64,000 nucleotides of DNA from Prorocentrum cordatum (lineage: Eukaryota > Sar > Dinophyceae > Prorocentrales > Prorocentraceae): the NCBI GenBank assembly GCA_963575745.1, contig CAUYUJ010015833.1:1-64000 (forward strand). Reading direction: 5' to 3'. Both the position numbers and the translations under genes were made by a program. Positions within the stretch are counted from its first letter, which is position 1, and every line of letters starts with the position of its first letter. Below the pieces are notes generated by a model, which saw only the letters and a program-made list of their open reading frames with translations, ran no database searches and was not told the DNA's origin. Below are positions 62,851 to 64,000 of the stretch, piece by piece.

Positions 62851-63720
62851 ACGCTCCCGTTCGAGACGTCCTCCTTTTTAACTCAGGGCCAGTGCTCTTG
62901 CTCGCCGCCGAAAACCGCCGTCCCAAAAAAAACAACGCTACCGTTCAAGATTCCTCCCGTTTTACCTTGGACTGGCGCGTTACTCTTTCTCTCACCGGCG
63001 CCGCCCCCAGACACAACAACGCTACCGCTCGAGACTTCCTCCCTTTTTTATTCAAGGCGGAAGGCGGTGTTCCTCCTGGCCGCCAAAAACCGCCGTCCCG
63101 ACAAAACCAGCGCTCTCGCCCGAGACTTCCTCACGTTTTACGCTGGGCTTGCGCCCTACTCTCTTTTGAGTTGGCGCCGCTCCCAGCAAGAACAACGCTC
63201 CCGCTCGAGGCTTCCTCCCTTTTTCCTCAGGACGGTGCTGCTGTTCCTCGCCGCCGAGCCCCCGTCACGACAAAGCCACGGCTCCCGCTCGAGACGTCCT
63301 CCCTTCTTACTTAAGGCGGTGTTCCTCCGCGCCGCCGATAACCGCCGTCCCAACAAAACCAGCGTTCCCGCTCGAGGCTTCGTTCTGTTTTACGTTGGAC
63401 CAGCGCCCTACTCTCTTCAGCGTTGGCGCCGCCCCCAGCAAGAAAAGCGTTCCCGCTTGAGGCTTCCTCCCTTTTTCCTCAGGACGGTGCTGCTGTTCCT
63501 CGCCGCCGACAGCCCCCGTCCCGACAAAGCCACGGCTCCCGCTCGAGACGTCCTCCCTTCTTACTCAAGGCGGTGTTCCTCCTCGCCGCCGACAACCGCC
63601 GTCCCAACAAAACCAGTGTTCCCGCTCGAGGCTTCGTTTCGTTTTACGCTGGACCAGCGCCCTACTCTCTTCAGCGTTGGCGCCGCTCCCAGCAACAACA
63701 GCGGCCCTGCTCGATACGTC
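62851..63720 (-). repeat. R array, inverted
   Basis: On the minus strand about six ~160-bp R units: CGTAAAACGGGAGGAA-type cores, GGTTTTGT(C/T)GGGACGG and GGCGGCGCCAAC/GG. The + strand frames (for example 62568-63314) are reverse translations of the repeat. Confidence 0.92.
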
Positions 63721-64000
63721 CTCCCTTTCTATTCAGGGCCAGGTCCTTGCCTCGCCGCCGACAGCCCCCATCCCCACCAAGGCAATCCTGCCGCCCAACA
63801 CCCCCTTGCGCTTTACCCTCGGCTGGGGCTCCACTGGCGGTCTCGAATCGGCGCAGCAAGGCGTGGGCATGCGTTTTCGAGGCGGGATGTGTTGAAACTC
63901 CTCGGAGGAGGTGTTTGCAAGACCTCATTGGGCGGGATATCTGGGAAGGGGGGTAACGGACCCTATTATAAAACAATAGCCCCCCATGATGGGGATGGCT
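63721..64000 (-). repeat. Module E, inverted, cut by window end
   Basis: On the minus strand: CCATCCCCATCATGGGGGG, CCCAATGAGGTCTTGCAAAC, CCCGCCTCGAAAACGCATGC, GGGCCAGGTCC reversed at the E-R border. Same E-then-R order as at 28.4 and 47.0 kb. Confidence 0.88.

Noticed and set aside
1-64000. tRNA, rRNA, snRNA genes and telomeric TTTAGGG arrays
   Set aside because: I looked for B-box-like GGTTCGA motifs, conserved rRNA blocks and CCCTAAA runs and found none convincing; a covariance-model scan would settle this.

Overview
The window looks like nuclear DNA of a dinoflagellate; I cannot name the genus. The evidence is (i) an antisense copy of the dinoflagellate spliced-leader (SL) sequence at 14105-14126 with truncated SL relics behind it; (ii) a fragment of a chlorophyll a/c light-harvesting protein with the SPLR linker seen in dinoflagellate LHC polyproteins; (iii) pentatricopeptide repeats of the 'SACEK' type common in these algae; and (iv) GC-rich DNA dominated by mini- and microsatellites and decayed retroelements. 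No intact host gene, rRNA, tRNA or CRISPR array could be supported. A 100-N gap lies at 24872-24971.

Layout. 0.5-3.2 kb: remnant of a LINE-type reverse-transcriptase ORF (minus strand), then CCT and CAT microsatellites. 3.9-10.5 kb: non-coding DNA with a CCAAGA-rich dispersed repeat, a 220-230-bp tandem repeat and a 320-bp tandem duplication. 10.5-14.13 kb (minus): an unrecognised coding remnant, a CTG/CAG tract, an LHC pseudogene fragment, about ten 37-residue PPR repeats with stops and frameshifts, a GC-rich leader, and the SL relics at the 5' end, so this stretch looks like a recycled processed cDNA. 14.5-19.4 kb: two arrays of one 89-bp satellite separated by a 0.9-kb GGA polypurine tract. 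20.9-28 kb: several inverted-repeat, MITE-like units and a 445-bp triplicated repeat.

28-64 kb: an ordered set of repeat modules (called E, R, B/B', CAA, D, SR here) recurs many times. Set among these are a 7-kb tyrosine-recombinase retrotransposon (32361-39399), three copies of a composite 'X' element built around CAGCCT hexamers and a 73-bp repeat (42.1, 55.9 and 58.0 kb), GGCCTC minisatellites, and a 7.5-kb set of three arrays of a 101-bp satellite (47.9-55.3 kb).

The 7-kb retrotransposon is the most coherent system. It has a Cys/Pro-rich membrane ORF, a gag-like ORF, RT plus RNase H, a tyrosine recombinase and a DNA-methyltransferase-like domain, bounded by split direct repeats in the order A1-ORFs-B1-A2-B2, the arrangement known from PAT/Ngaro-type DIRS-order elements. 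It is decayed: frameshifts, GAG and CTC microsatellites, a 186-bp MITE-like insertion in the recombinase, and an Arg codon where the methyltransferase family normally has the catalytic Cys. It sits inside one of the composite repeat modules, at a TA microsatellite.
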